This document shows positions 45,550 to 57,121 of a DNA stretch of 64,000 nucleotides, one piece after another; within the stretch, counting starts at the first letter, position 1, and every line of letters starts with the position of its first letter. The stretch comes from Trichobilharzia regenti. Its lineage: Eukaryota; Platyhelminthes; Trematoda; Strigeidida; Schistosomatidae. The notes under the pieces are model-generated. The model ran no database searches and had not been told where the DNA came from. It saw only the letters and a list, made by a program, of their open reading frames with translations. The stretch covers positions 77,013,168-77,077,167 of the forward strand of contig OX235270.1 of NCBI GenBank assembly GCA_944472135.2, in the 5' to 3' direction. The position numbers and the translations under genes were made by a program.

Positions 45550-48500
45550 AATCATGTCAAAAGAAGGGGAAAATCGAGGAAACACTGTTCGCCTTCGTTT
45601 CCGTGAGCTGCCGAACAGAAGACGTCCCCGTGGTTTTTCTGGTGTGGAAAACGAATTGGGAGATGGCAACATTTCCAACAAAAATGCGTGTGATTCTTCT
45701 GGAGCATGTGAAGAGAAATGTGGAATGTCTTCTATCGGATCACCGGGTTGTAGTCATCGTCGTATTTCGATAACCGCTTCGAGTAATGCAAATACCGATC
45801 ATTGCAGGGCAAATATTGGTCGACGGTAACTTTTTGTAGTGTACATTTAATATGTTCTTTCTGTTAGGATTTTGAGTTATCTGGTTCCCAACTTGTGATA
45901 GACTGAAGTATAAAGCAATACGGTCTATGCACTTGTCTATTTACCTATATGGGAAGAATGGCTTTTACATTTGTGGTGTCTGTGAAGGCTGTAGGTATTT
46001 GATTGGTAGCTGTGATTCAGGCATCAACTAGGTAACGTGTTGTTAAGTAAAACAGTTGAAGCAGTTAAGGATAATGTGATACATCTTATGAATTATTCTA
46101 TATATGGCATTAATTGTTTTGCCACTTCTTATCTAACTATGACTATAATCACAAACATTTTAATTGCATTTCGTCCTATTATTATATTATTATGCATTGC
46201 CAGCTATGATTCAATTTCCTCACCGGATATACTTTCTTAAAAGCCATATATGCGTGGTTGTACAGCTTGATAATAAATTCGTTGTTGAAAAGAATGTCTT
46301 CACTGACTCACTTGTTTCGGCTGTTTTATATGTCCCAATAGGGATTTTCCATGATAGACATCTATCATGTGATGTAGCTTGGGTGTGCCTATAACAACCA
46401 TTTACTTCGACGAACTGTATTAAATGAAGTAAGATTAAACTGGTGGGGTGGCTGAGGTGGCTACACCTAGATGTGATGGAAGTCCATTCAGTACTTAACA
46501 GTTAATCTATGCGGTTTATGGAAGAGTAGATTGCGTGTTCTGAATCCACATGGCTACGTCAAACCACGTCTTGGAATTACTTGCAATAGCGCTGATGTGG
46601 TCTTACTTTATTTTTCCTTTTAATAAAATATTTCCTGTCTGCATATTCACGATGCGTTTTTTCTACGACATACTATCTTCTTATTATCCATGGTTTCATT
46701 TTGATGTGCTCTTATTGCCTGTTACTCGATATGGTGATATGCGGTATGATGACTTGTACAGTGGTGATAGATGTAGAACTGTTATAGTCTAAATGTATTG
46801 CTAGATATATAGGTGTACTAATGCTTATCTCAGGTGGGAACACTCTGTTGATGATAGGTGTTGGTGGTGAGAAATTTATGCTTTTTATGACCATCTATAT
46901 GCATACTGGTGAGTCATTCTTGAGTTATTGATCCAGCAGACTGAAGTAGGACCATGTTTTATAATCCCATGCAGCTGGAAACTGCGAAGTTGGAAAGAAT
47001 CAGATATTTTCAAATTTAGGTTTATTTATCTTGGTCACTTGGTATGTGGTCTGTTTTCTAGCGATTAGTGAGCCACATGGAATAGCATTACATTTTTTTA
47101 TTGCCAGGTGTGCCGAATATGCAGGCGTAGTATTTACTTGAAGGTAGTTTTTATCACGGAAAGTTACGCTGGCTAGTTACGTTTGAGGTTGATGGGACAA
47201 TGATTTATGAGTCTCGTGTTGATTGACTTTAGACTTGTCAAATGACAACTGATATAGGGATGAGTTTGAATGCTTAGACTATCCAGTGTTTATTTCTGCT
47301 TTCATGTGACCATGACTTAAAATCATATGTATCTTGATGAATTAGAATGTATACGCTACACCTATTGTACAGATGGTAATGCTACTAATTTGCTGTTCAC
47401 ATGTTGGTAAATAGAGTAGAGAAATGTGGCTCATCGGCTTATTGGCACAGCTTCATCTTGGGTAACTGGACATTATCATCAGCGCTCACACACACGCATG
47501 CACACGGTGGATGTGATTGTCAGCCTGGTACACAACAAATCTATCCTAAGTAACTAAGTTTCCACTAAGTGAATGTAATTGATTTGAGAGACATGATCAA
47601 CTTGATTATCTGCTTTCACTCAACTGTGTTATGGTATATTTGTTACTTGTCTTTCTTTCCAACGATAAATTACTGTAATTCTTTGTTTGCAGAAAAGCCG
47701 TTGCAAAAAGAAATCCGTGTTCACCACCCACAAGAAAAGTATCTTTCAAGTCTGAGAGCATTGATAAATATGCTACTTGCAGCTCTCGGAAGAAATTGCG
47801 AACGCAAACTTTGAAGGTAAAACGAAGGTCGGTAGCCACTCCAGTTAGTTCAGTAATCCCCTCCAAAGGTATGTATAGATTCACATAATTTTCACTTTGA
47901 TTTCGGAAAAATACATTTTCGGTTGAGTAAACGAGGGTTTCATGTGCAGTATTGTTTCTGTTATATGCTTAGTGTCTTTTATTTTCTTCTGACTAGTAAA
48001 GTAATTTAGTCACAGTGGTGTGTATGAGTGCGTGTTTTGTCATTTTACTTCAGTATGGGAATGGTCTTATCAAATTGATAAGTTGTGTTGTGAAAAATGT
48101 GCTTTTTTTCTCTTTAGCCTTTTGGCAGTAATCATGATGAAATTGTCAGTGTAGGTTTATGACTGTCAACAGCCGGACGTGATGGGATAACGCCAGATAT
48201 ACTTAAGGAGGGTAGTGATGAAGTGTTGTTTGGGTTAACTAAAGTACTAAGGGGTTTCTGTGAATCAGAGATGCATCCATGGAACTGGTGTAAATGATTG
48301 ATTATGGGAGTGTATAAAAAGGAGTCAAGTCTTTGTGTGATAATCATGGAGGATCAGCTTGACTAAGACAGTGGTCCTGCGTAGACCGAGCGGTGATCGG
48401 GAGAAACAAACCCTGGAAAAACTGTTCGGGCTTTAGGCCAGGGATGGAGTGTATTGATGATGTCTTCATCTGTCGACAGGATACATGGGATGCTTTATTT

Positions 48501-51500
48501 CATCTGAAATGTTTCTATCGTTTCCTTACGTGAGGTACTTAGCTGTTTTCGTGGTAACTGGTTAATCCCTGAGACTGTGAAGTCGGCCAAAGTTACATTC
48601 ATCAGTACATCTGCAGTGAATATGTTAGCATCAAGTATCGTTGACGTGGATTTCACCAGATGGGCACACCAAAAACCAGATAGACTTCATTTCAATCTCA
48701 AAAAAGTGGGGACGCAGCCTATTGAACACAAGGTCGAGGAGAGGAGCAGATGTTGGTTCAGACCACTATCTAGTACAAGGGACTTTCAAAGTGAAGCTTA
48801 AAGCCTCGAGGTTAGGCCACAATGCAAGTTCAGAAACTGAAGGACACTTTCACTGCGACTGTCAGAGTAAACCAGGAAACACTACGCGACATCACTGAAG
48901 AATCATGCGTAGAAGAACATTGGAAGTCTCTGAAGGCGATTCTCAACGAAATGTGTTCAACGGTTCTAGGAAGAAAGAAGATACAAGACAAGGAATGGGT
49001 CCTAATGGACACTTGGAAGGTAATAGAGGAAAGGAGAATGGTGAAAGAGAAAATGATTCAATGCAAAGACGGGCAAGAGGAAGAGATGCTGAGCTCGACG
49101 TACACAGCACTGGACAAAGAAGTGAAGAAGAGTGCTAGGAAGGACAAAAGACAATTCCACGACAACCTCGCCACTGAAGCTGAGAAGGCAGCGGGCAAAA
49201 GGGACCTGAGGACACTATATCAGATAACCAAGTCTCTATCCGGTAAGAGATCAACACAAGCGAAACCTATAAAAGACAGCCACGGGAACCCAATTACCGA
49301 GGAAGAAAGACAGAATAAACAATGGGCGAATCACTTCAAAGGACTTTTGAATCGACCAACACCTTCAATTTGTCCAGAAATACCAACAACAGCACGTACA
49401 CAACTGCGAGTTGACGCCATTCCTCCAACGAAAGCTGAAGTCTTGAATGTAATCAAGCTTCTGAAGGCTGGAAAAGGAGCTGGACCAGATTGAATACTCG
49501 ATGTAGCACTGAAAGCGGACCCAGAGACGACAGCAGACATGCTGACTCCATTATTGCAAAAGGTCTGAAAGGAGGTAAAGGTGCCTACTGACTGGAGGAA
49601 AGGTTACCTCGTGAAACTACCAGAGAAGGGCGACTTAGGACTCTGCAAGAACTGGCGAGGAATCATGCTCCTGTCGACGCCGAGTAAAATCCTGAGTCGC
49701 ATCATCCTGGAGAGAATAAATGACACACTGGATGCAGAACTCCGATCGGGACAAGCTGGATTCAGGAAAGGCAAATCCTGTTTTGACTAAACTGCAACTC
49801 TAGGTATCATCACCACAGAACAAAGCATGGAATGGCAATCAAACCTCTACCTCAACTTTATAGACTTCGAGAAGGCTTTTGACAGAGTTGATCGTGAAGT
49901 AATTTGGAAACTACTCGAGTACTACGGCGTACACCAAATATCCATCAACCTTATTCAACAACTGTACGACAACGGAACATGTCAAGTCATCCACAATGGA
50001 AAACTCAGAGAAGCCTTTGGAGTAAACACAGGAGTCAGACAAGGGTCCTGGCTTATTATCACCAATGATATTCCTAATTGTGGTGGACTGACTAGATTGT
50101 GCGTCAGACAGTGGGAAACGAGAAACGGGACAGGGATATCCTGGACCGACGTGAAGAACCTAGAAGACCTGGATTTCGCGCGTGGATGATTTATGTTGGA
50201 TGTCACACAAAATCGAAGACTTACAAGCGAAAACCGACAAACTGGTCGAAGAAGCAGTCGGCAAAGACAGGGCTCCATGTGGACATAGAAACGACGGAGG
50301 TTGTGAAAATAACCAACCAACAACAACTGCAGCAACATCCAGCGCCAGTCACCATCAATGGGAGGGATTTGAAAGAGGCTACTTCATTCACTTATCTAGG
50401 GAGTATTGTCTCAACTACAGGAAGTCGGAACGGACAAGGATGTCAAATTGAGCGAGAATCGGGAAGGCGAGAAACACATTCATCAACCTGAAACCAATCT
50501 GGAAATCTTCGTCACTTAGCCAGCGTCAGCAACAAAATTCGGTCGGATTTTCAATACAAACGTCACGTCAGTCAATTCTCCTATACGAAACGGATCAGAA
50601 ACTTGGCGGATGGGTCACAAAGGATATTTCCAACAGCTTGTTGCAGACCTTTACCAACAACTGTCTTCGCTCTATACTTAAGATGAGATGGCTGGAAAGA
50701 ATCACCAACAAGGAACTATGGGAAGAAACAAAACAAGAACGAATCGCCCAACAAATATGCAGGAGAAAGTGGAGATGGATTCGACACTCGTTGAGGAGGC
50801 CGGTTGGTGACATCGCTCGAGTGGAATCCGAAAGGGAAGAGGCGAGTGGGACGTCAGTGCAAGGGTGTCATGGAGGAGATCGTGTGAAGAGGAGTTGAAA
50901 CAGTATGGACTAAGATGGATGCAGGTGAAAAGTACAGCAAAAGAGAAAAGCAAGTGGAGACGTGCAGTTGAAGCCCTATGTTCCACTAGGAACCCAAGGG
51001 AACAATAATAATAATAAAAATCGTTGACTCATGCGACTGGTTATGATTAGTTAAGATGAGAACTTTTAGCGAACTGTTACACAACTACATATGTTGGGAA
51101 AGATTGCTTTGATTGGCGTGTAGTGTTTCTTTAACACTCCCGTATAATTGAGGTTATGTCACGAAGCACGTTGATCGAGATGGAAATGCACCTGTGGGTC
51201 AGTGAATTTGGACAAGAGTTTCCTTTTGATGGCATTATAATATCTCAATGCAGGTAAACACATAAATGTGTTATTCGAGTACGGATTGAATACACCAACC
51301 ACGTGAGATGTAATTTCTGAAGACTCTTCCATCTGTGTGTGTCGAATGCATCATACACATCTTATGAGAAATTATTCTGTGTGATACTGTGATTTAAACT
51401 CTACATTTCACTTTTGATGAATTATGTTTTCAAGATAGAGATCTATTTTGAAAAGTCCAGTGTTAATTTGGCTGTTTTGTGTGGTTCTACTTCACTCTCT

Positions 51501-52330
51501 TCTTTTTCACAATTAATTTCATGGTTTTTAAGATAGTATGTTTTCGTTTAACAGTTCGTTCACGTCAGTCGGCCTATTCTTTTGCCTATTGGTCCAGCTG
51601 TATATCAGCTAGATGTTTTTTCTTGCTTTTCATGTTTTTGTTTATATGCATGTGTGACTAAGTTTGCTTTTAGTTTGTTACTACCTTCATGAGTTTCCAT
51701 ATGTTTCCCTTTGTTTCAAGCTACTAATTGTTTGTTAACTCTGATATACTCTTAACAACGATAAAACCTATTTTTCGAGCAAACTAGTCCAAGGTGTTTA
51801 ACTCTGAAGTTTATTTTGGGATTCTTCTATCTTGGTATATTGCCTATATGCGGATGAGAATTTTCAGTTTAAGTGATCTTCTTCCTGTATAAGTGTTTCC
51901 GCATATGCACTTGATACATACTATTTTTTGTTTGGCTGACGTCATCAGTTTAAGGACTGTAAATGTAACCACCAATTTTTCAACATCTCATCCTCATTGC
52001 ACTGAAGTCTTGAGTAAGTTGATTTGTAGATTCTTATTCTTACTATTATTGTCAGAATATAGTCATTGTGGTACGATATTATTCTACAAGTGGATAATTT
52101 TATCTGATAAAGCTTGAATGATGCAGTGTTATTTACTGGCAAGGTTTCAAGGATGATTTATTGCTCATAATCATATTGAGCTGCTCACATAACTTTCCGA
52201 CTTCTTATCCTATGAATTTATAGGTAATAATAAGTCCCACATCTCTAGTATTGTCACTGTCATTCCTGTTGCAGGTGTTTGCGATGCATGCATTAACACG
52301 ATCACACAATTGGGTCAAACGGAGGGGTAG
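44582..52330 (+). CDS. Host gene of unknown function, five coding exons, 226 aa if started in array unit 12
   Basis: Join of 44582-44653, 45236-45328, 45542-45825, 47693-47868 and 52275-52330. Junction phases are 0, 0, 2 and 1, and every downstream exon continues in the single open frame, with TAG at 52328. The product is Arg/Lys- and Ser-rich with eight Cys in the third to fifth exons, no signal peptide, no membrane segment and no domain I recognise. The composition suggests a nuclear or nucleic-acid-associated protein (inference only). The weak point is the third acceptor: CAG|AG would give an immediate stop, so the frame requires the second AG (45540-45541). Alternatively translation could start at ATG 45554, with exons A and B used otherwise. 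Confidence 0.55.
45542..45825 (+). CDS. Exon D, first single-copy exon of the gene
   Basis: Acceptor CAATTTCAGAG|CTTGTAG; donor CG|GTAACT at 45826. It reads LVEIMSKEGENRGNTVRLRF then RELPNRRRPRGF, and a Ser/Cys/Asn-rich part including CDSSGACEEKCGMSS and CSHRRISITAS. It ends with two bases of an Arg codon, completed by the A at 47693. If unspliced the frame ends at TAA, 45827-45829. The first ~8 nt are the only part shared exactly with the array units. Confidence 0.6.
45826..47692 (+). other. Intron between exons D and E
   Basis: 1867 bp, AT-rich, GTAACT...TTTGCAG borders. Contains a SINE-like relic at 46441-46560. No other coding signal seen. Confidence 0.5.
46441..46560 (+). mobile_element. 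Possible degenerate tRNA-derived SINE
   Basis: TGGCTGAGGTGG at 46449-46460 resembles an A box with one extra base, and TGTTCTGAATCC at 46536-46547 a B box with one extra base. It is not the same family as the copies at 1412 and 60777. Weak evidence. Confidence 0.3.
47693..47868 (+). CDS. Exon E
   Basis: Acceptor CTTTGTTTGCAG; donor CCAAAG|GTATGT. 176 nt. It takes one base to finish the Arg codon, then 58 open codons: KAVAKRNPCSPPTRKVSFKS, then a Lys/Arg-rich RKKLRTQTLKVKRRSV segment with SPPT and TPV motifs that could be proline-directed kinase sites. It leaves one base (G) for the next exon. Other frames hit stops. Confidence 0.6.
48165..48600 (+). pseudogene. Old LINE RT fragment in intron
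   Basis: Reads AGRDGITPDILKEGSDEVLF then GLTKVL, CESEMHPWNWC and, after a stop, GVYKKE near 48304-48322. This is the start of a LINE RT domain (GPDGI...ILK; PxWK...IxPIYKKG). Many stops downstream. It lies in the intron between exons E and F. Confidence 0.6.
48625..51020 (+). mobile_element. RTE-type LINE copy 2, 5'-truncated, in host-gene intron
   Basis: Starts inside the endonuclease (LTWISPDGHTKNQIDF) and continues RRGADVGSDHYLVQG, a long linker frame (48822-49493), then RT pieces: LLKAGKGAGPD followed by a stop; FIDFEKAFDRVDREVIWKLL (49858-49917); TGVRQGS; LEDLDFARG, where the FADD motif is broken. It has WRWIRHSLRRP near 50770 and ends in AATAATAATAATAAAAA at about 51005. It is homologous to the element at 11785-15264 but more damaged and in the opposite orientation. 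It has the same orientation as the host gene. Confidence 0.85.
51021..52274 (+). other. Remainder of the intron before exon F
   Basis: AT-rich, no coding signal recognised. TTCCTGTTGCAG closes it. Confidence 0.45.
52275..52330 (+). CDS. Exon F with stop codon
   Basis: Acceptor TCCTGTTGCAG. The first two bases complete Gly, then VCDACINTITQLGQTEG and TAG at 52328-52330. The CDAC pair stands out. About 200 bp of presumed 3' UTR follows; no AATAAA is seen close by. Less certain than exon E because it is short and lies beyond a 4.4-kb intron filled with transposons. Confidence 0.45.
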
Positions 52331-52487
52331 TTCTAAAACGACTTGTCGTCAGAAATGTACTGTTGTATATATCTTTGTATTTGTAATTGCGTGTACAATT
52401 TAATTGCTTAAAATACTCACATTTCCATGTGTTATTTTTTTGTTGTTGTTGCGCTATTAATGGTGATTGTCATCGGGATTTTCGAAT

Positions 52488-52591
52488 GTTCCTGAAATCA
52501 CTACATGGTACTTTTCTACCGGAACTTTGGCAAGATCATACAGGTCAACCTCCTTTAGTGTCTGACTTTATTAAGTTTTTATGCAATTATG
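52488..52591 (+). CDS. Possible exon of unknown gene
   Basis: ATG followed by an open run MFLKSLHGTFLPELWQDHTG then QPPLVSDFIKFLCNY, ending at ATG|GTAAGT, a strong donor. Codon use looks more protein-like than its surroundings. No AG acceptor precedes it for about 90 bp, so it would be a first exon, or a shorter exon starting after CATACAG at 52542. No partner exon was found downstream. Confidence 0.3.
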
Positions 52592-52739
52592 GTAAGTTGG
52601 TTTATAAAACAGCTTCTAAGTTTCTTTCTTCTTTCCATTCATATATATATATATATACCAAAAGCACATACATTGGATGAAAGCTTTACTTTTTGTTGTT
52701 TTTTGTTACTGACCGGCTTGTCCCACTGTACACATCGTT

Positions 52740-54240
52740 GAAGCTGACTGACGTTAACTCGTTTCTGTTTGTCACCTCTTCGGATGGTATATACTTGACC
52801 CCGTCTTTTTGTGATTTTTTATGGTCCTTCCCACTTTGAAAGGAATGTCCGTGAACCTAGCCCGCATCCAACTGCATATCTTCTGTCTCTACACTTCATT
52901 TGGTCCCCGACAGCAAAGGTAATGCACTCAATCTTCCCTTTCAGCTGAGACTTCGCGACATCACTCCGCTGCTTCTATATTACATTCTTGACTGCTTCTT
53001 TCCGCTCTGCTTTTAATTTCGTCTTACTCCACTTTTGGTGAGTGGGCCAGGTCTCGTTGTGTATCGGTAATCGTGTTTTTCTACCATACATCAGTTGAAA
53101 GGGTGACTTCTTCGTTGTTTCCTGAGTGGTAGCACGATGTGCTAGTAAAATCAGTGGAAGCTCCGTTTCCCAGTTACCGCTCTTCGAGGCCAGCCACTCC
53201 TTCAGTGTACAGTTGTTTCTCCCCGTTAGGCTATTCGTTTGTGGATGATATGGGGTCCTTCTGATCCTCTTGATGCCCAACTGAAGTAAATTCTTCACTT
53301 TCGAAACAGGGACTTTGTTCTATCAGTATTGTCTTTGGTACGCCGTGGTCTGCAACAATGTGTCTAACTACTGCATCTGTCACTGTCCTTGCATGTTGGT
53401 CTGGGATTGCTACGGCGTCTACCCATCGTGTCGCGTGTTCTGTCATCATCAAGGGGTACTGATTACCATTGGATGTCTGAGGAAACAGACCCATAACATC
53501 TACGGACCACAAGTCACCTATCGCCGTAAATGAAATCGACTGAAGCAGTGGTCGTATGCACCGGTCGCCTTTCATTAGCTGGCACCGTGGACATCCAAGT
53601 ACGTATCTTGCTACGTCTTCTCTCATACCTGGCCAGTACATACTTTGTCTTAGGAGGTTGGTTTTTCTGGCCACGTCTGTATGTGCTAGCTGGTGACATT
53701 GTTCTATCATGTCGTGGCGCGACGATTGAGGTATGACAGCCAGCCAGCTTCCGTCGTTCTCTCGCCAGGTCAGAGTCTCGTAGGCATTCACTCTTAGTCG
53801 ATCTCTCTGTCAGAGTAGTGTGGTTAGCTCCTTACTCGCTGTAAATTGATCCACTTCTATTCCGTTGGTGATCACCTGTATCACTGTATTCAGCGTATCG
53901 TCCAACCTTTGCCTGCGTGCGAGTCTTAGTTGATCTTATTCTACTGCATGCACTCCGTAAGCGACCTCAGGCAACTCAGACTCGTCTTCTGGTCTCGATA
54001 ACAAATCTGCCAAGACTTTTTCACTTCCAGGAACGTGTGAGATCGTAAAATCGTACTCCTGAAGACGCAACATCCACCGTGACAATTTCCCCCGTGGGTC
54101 TCTCACTGTCTTCAAACTGTAGCGGCTTATGATTAGTTTCGATGTGGAACCGCCGGCCGAATAAATAAGGTCTCCATTTGTCGACTGCCCATACCATTGC
54201 TAAACATTCTTTCTCTATCGTTGAATACTTTCGCACTCAT
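52740..54240 (-). pseudogene. pol: Second gypsy element, RNase H and integrase remnant, minus strand
   Basis: Minus-strand order: RNase [21 protein letters not shown] then [17 protein letters not shown] (54236-54100); integrase zinc site HQLAHTDVARK with MYWPGMREDVARYVLGCPRC (53700-53600); the core from DLWSVDVMG onward; and a separate overlapping frame RRTPYHPQTNSLTGRNN followed by CTLKEWL (53250-53165). The core position normally Asp in TDQG reads IEQS, and the catalytic Glu in the usual VERFN reads TGRNN, so the integrase is dead. Distinct from the gypsy element at 1640-18134 by its integrase sequence. No LTR seen. Confidence 0.8.
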
Positions 54241-54459
54241 CACTTCATGTTGCTCTCAGAAAGAGGAGGATGTTTGCCATTGATTGCAATTCCTGGTCAT
54301 ATCTGATTAAGTTTCCAACCACCGATTAAAATCGTCTCTCGGATTTCAACCAGGTGGTCATGATTTACCAACTGATTCTAACCTAACACAAATACCCTGC
54401 ATCCTACTGTCTCGCATCGTGTGCCGGCCGCGTCTTCACTTTTTCAATCCAATCCCAGG

Positions 54460-54975
54460 ACTCACGAACCGACAGCGGTATAGAATTCTGTAGGATGACA
54501 TTCGTAGCACATGTCCGAAGCACCGAAGTCGGTGTTTCCAGATGACGACACTGAATGAATGGTGACCTCCACCGTATTCAAACACACATTGCTAAACATC
54601 AGACTTACGACGATGCCATACAGGTGTGTTAACGCGAAGTAAGATAACATCGTCTTCATATTCGAGGTCGAAAAGTCCTCCAGGAAGCTGATCAACACCA
54701 CCACACATCCTTCAAAGCTGACTCCAGAATGTCATTGATGGCAAAGTTGGGCACAATGATGATAGCTCGTTGTCTACCCTCACTCTACCTGAGGTGTTTT
54801 CGTATAAAGCTTTAAGGGTGTTAACAAAATCTTTAGGTACACCTCTCTCTAACATGCAGTTCCAGAGATCAGTTCTATTCAAAGAATTCATGGCAGCCTT
54901 TGTATCAAGAAACACAACGATTGTTGGCCTGTGATATGCCTGACGGTGTTCAAGAAAATGACGAAGGGTGGACAC
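54460..54975 (-). pseudogene. LINE RT remnant, minus strand
   Basis: 54975-54712 reads LRHFLEHRQAYHRPTIVVFL then DTKAAMNSLNRTDLW, and later GVPKDFVNTLKALYENTSGR followed by VRV. This is the motif A region of a LINE RT in which the second conserved position has drifted (AAF to AAM). 54704-54462 may be a frame-shifted continuation. It abuts the gypsy relic on its right side. Confidence 0.7.
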
Positions 54976-57059
54976 GTGAACATTGCCTTAACGAAACTCA
55001 GCCAAATCTTCGTGAATCAGTTCCTCACGTGTTCGCACAACTTGTTAAGCAAGCCAACATTTTAGTCAAGACTTACAGCAAGCCAATACCTTTATGATTG
55101 TTACACGTATTACGTCGGCCTTTTCAAAGATGGGCATGGTAATGGCTTTAATCGAACACTCATTTTCCCATACTTTCCTGACGAAAGTATCTCCACCATC
55201 TTTAAAAAGAGACGGCAGTAGGTTGTGTGGTTGTCTGTCAGGCGTTTCAACACTTGGAGTTCTTTTCGGACCTCCGCTTCGTTTGGTTAGTCGGTACTAA
55301 CCGACCCTGAGGCATTGTAGTTAGTGATGTTGGATGCTGGTGCTACTGAACAACTAAACTGCCTTTCGGAGTGCTCTGTCCGGTGTCCCATGCATCTTTG
55401 GTAATTGGTGTACTACCTGCTCTATAGACGGTCTAGCTGCCGGGGGCTCTGATGAGCTAGAATGGCTTCCAGCTGTCGCCAGATGCAACCGCCGATTCCA
55501 TTTAACACGCACATTCTGACCACCAAGGCTTTGAGGTCCTTGCGTAAACTCTGTTCGAGCTTACGCGTAAGCGCCTTTTGTATATTGTTTTACTTGATGT
55601 CTTCCGGAATCCATCGGTGCTCATCCAGAAGTTGCAACGAAGTCGCAGAAACCCCAGTGGCTTTTATCGGAGCATTCTAATCCTCAAGTGGTTTCACTTG
55701 TCATTTTCTGAACGTCTTACAGGTGTAGTCAATCTTAATCTATACTACATGGAGCGTTGCTGACTAGCTTTGAGTCCAACTGTCCGGTACTTCGCGAAGG
55801 CAACAGGTGCTTCTAGTTTACTTGCATCAGCTTCTAGAAGACGTCATTTATAAACACCACCTAATCAGAATCTGGCACACTAAAGCATGATGGGATTCCA
55901 GACATATGCTCCAGAAGCAGCGGTAGTCATGTAAATCTATGCCATTGGAAATTGGTATCAGTGTCAATAGTCTGAGTTCAGGCTTAATTGGTAGAGGTAT
56001 AACGCAAGGTAGAGGTACGGCGACGGCTGTACCGCAAGTTGTTACTGGCCAGAAATAGGTTGTGATCTGCTCAAAGCAGCAGAAGACGGTCCCCATCATA
56101 TTATCTGCGACCATATAGAGCCCGCTGACCACCTAGATGACTGTCGTCTAAGCTTAGACTTGTGTATTCAAGTCACAATATCTCTCTGATGCACTTGTCT
56201 TAGAAGCTCGCATCTTTAATTGTTTCCAGGTTGTAATCCGTCGCCCCATAGGAAAATATAACAAATAGGCAGCGCTCTTCTGGTCAATCAGTTCTTACTT
56301 TCGTATAACCTTCAAGCCTCAAAGCACATAAATAACTGTTAATGGAGATCCAATCAAGTAGCGCAACCTCTGTCCTATAGCTAAGTGCAACACTGATATC
56401 ATCTTCGCTGGATGTCGTTTCCACACTGACCCAGATAAGCTCAGGCGGTACACACCGTTTTGACTTCTAGATGGAGATATTTAAAACACTTCACTGGGAT
56501 ATTGAGTAGGGGCCTCCGGAATGCAGCTGACATCCATGGTGAGGATTTCTAATGTGCTGGAAAGACCTGTATTTTGCAATTAATAGTGTTCTCTGAGGCG
56601 GTTGGTTTAGTTACGGAGCTTTCGTCGTCCTTCTGGACAACATCCTCAGCGCAATATATAGCATAAAGTGAAATGATTTACATTTCTTCATGAGTGATAT
56701 AATTGCATCTTTATATATGTACTGCCCATTTTCTATTGACTTGGATTTTAAACTTTCTGGTCACCTAATTTACTCTTTGTTAGTTGGTATATTTGGTGTA
56801 TATTAACGTGTTTGTTAATTGCATATTCGTTTGAGTACCAGGCTTCTAGGAATTCCCTGGCACTTTTGGTGTTTCCTCTGTCCAAGATTTCGACATTATC
56901 GCAATCAAATTGATGTCCACAATTGTCTATGTGGATGATGATGATGACAATTGTTTCAGGATATCCGTGTTAGAATTTGCATCAGCATTTGGAAGGCTAC
57001 TCACTGGTAAATCTAAAGGGTACAGAAGTGCCGAGAAATCAAACAATGGTGAAGGGCTT
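54976..57059. other. Stretch without recognised gene
   Basis: Somewhat GC-richer at 55300-56450 than its flanks, which suggests decayed transposon, but no motif could be read on either strand. An open frame at 56910-57098 (with an Asp-rich VYVDDDDDN start) is not supported by splice signals in a matching phase. Confidence 0.35.
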
Positions 57060-57121
57060 GATATAAGTATAAAACTTGGTCACTATGGTAGACTATAACT
57101 CCATTATGGAAAAGATCTTAT
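57060..57121 (+). repeat. 60-bp block repeated inverted at 63145-63204
   Basis: The block from GATATAAGTATAAAACTTGG to CCATTATGGAAAAGAT matches the reverse complement of 63145-63204 with roughly six or seven differences. Flanks do not match. Either the ends of a dispersed repeat or remains of an inverted duplication 6 kb apart. Confidence 0.65.

Noticed and set aside
56910..57098. Exon with Asp-rich start following the gene
   Set aside because: A TTGTTTCAG acceptor exists, but its phase does not fit the donors found upstream, and part of it belongs to the inverted repeat block.
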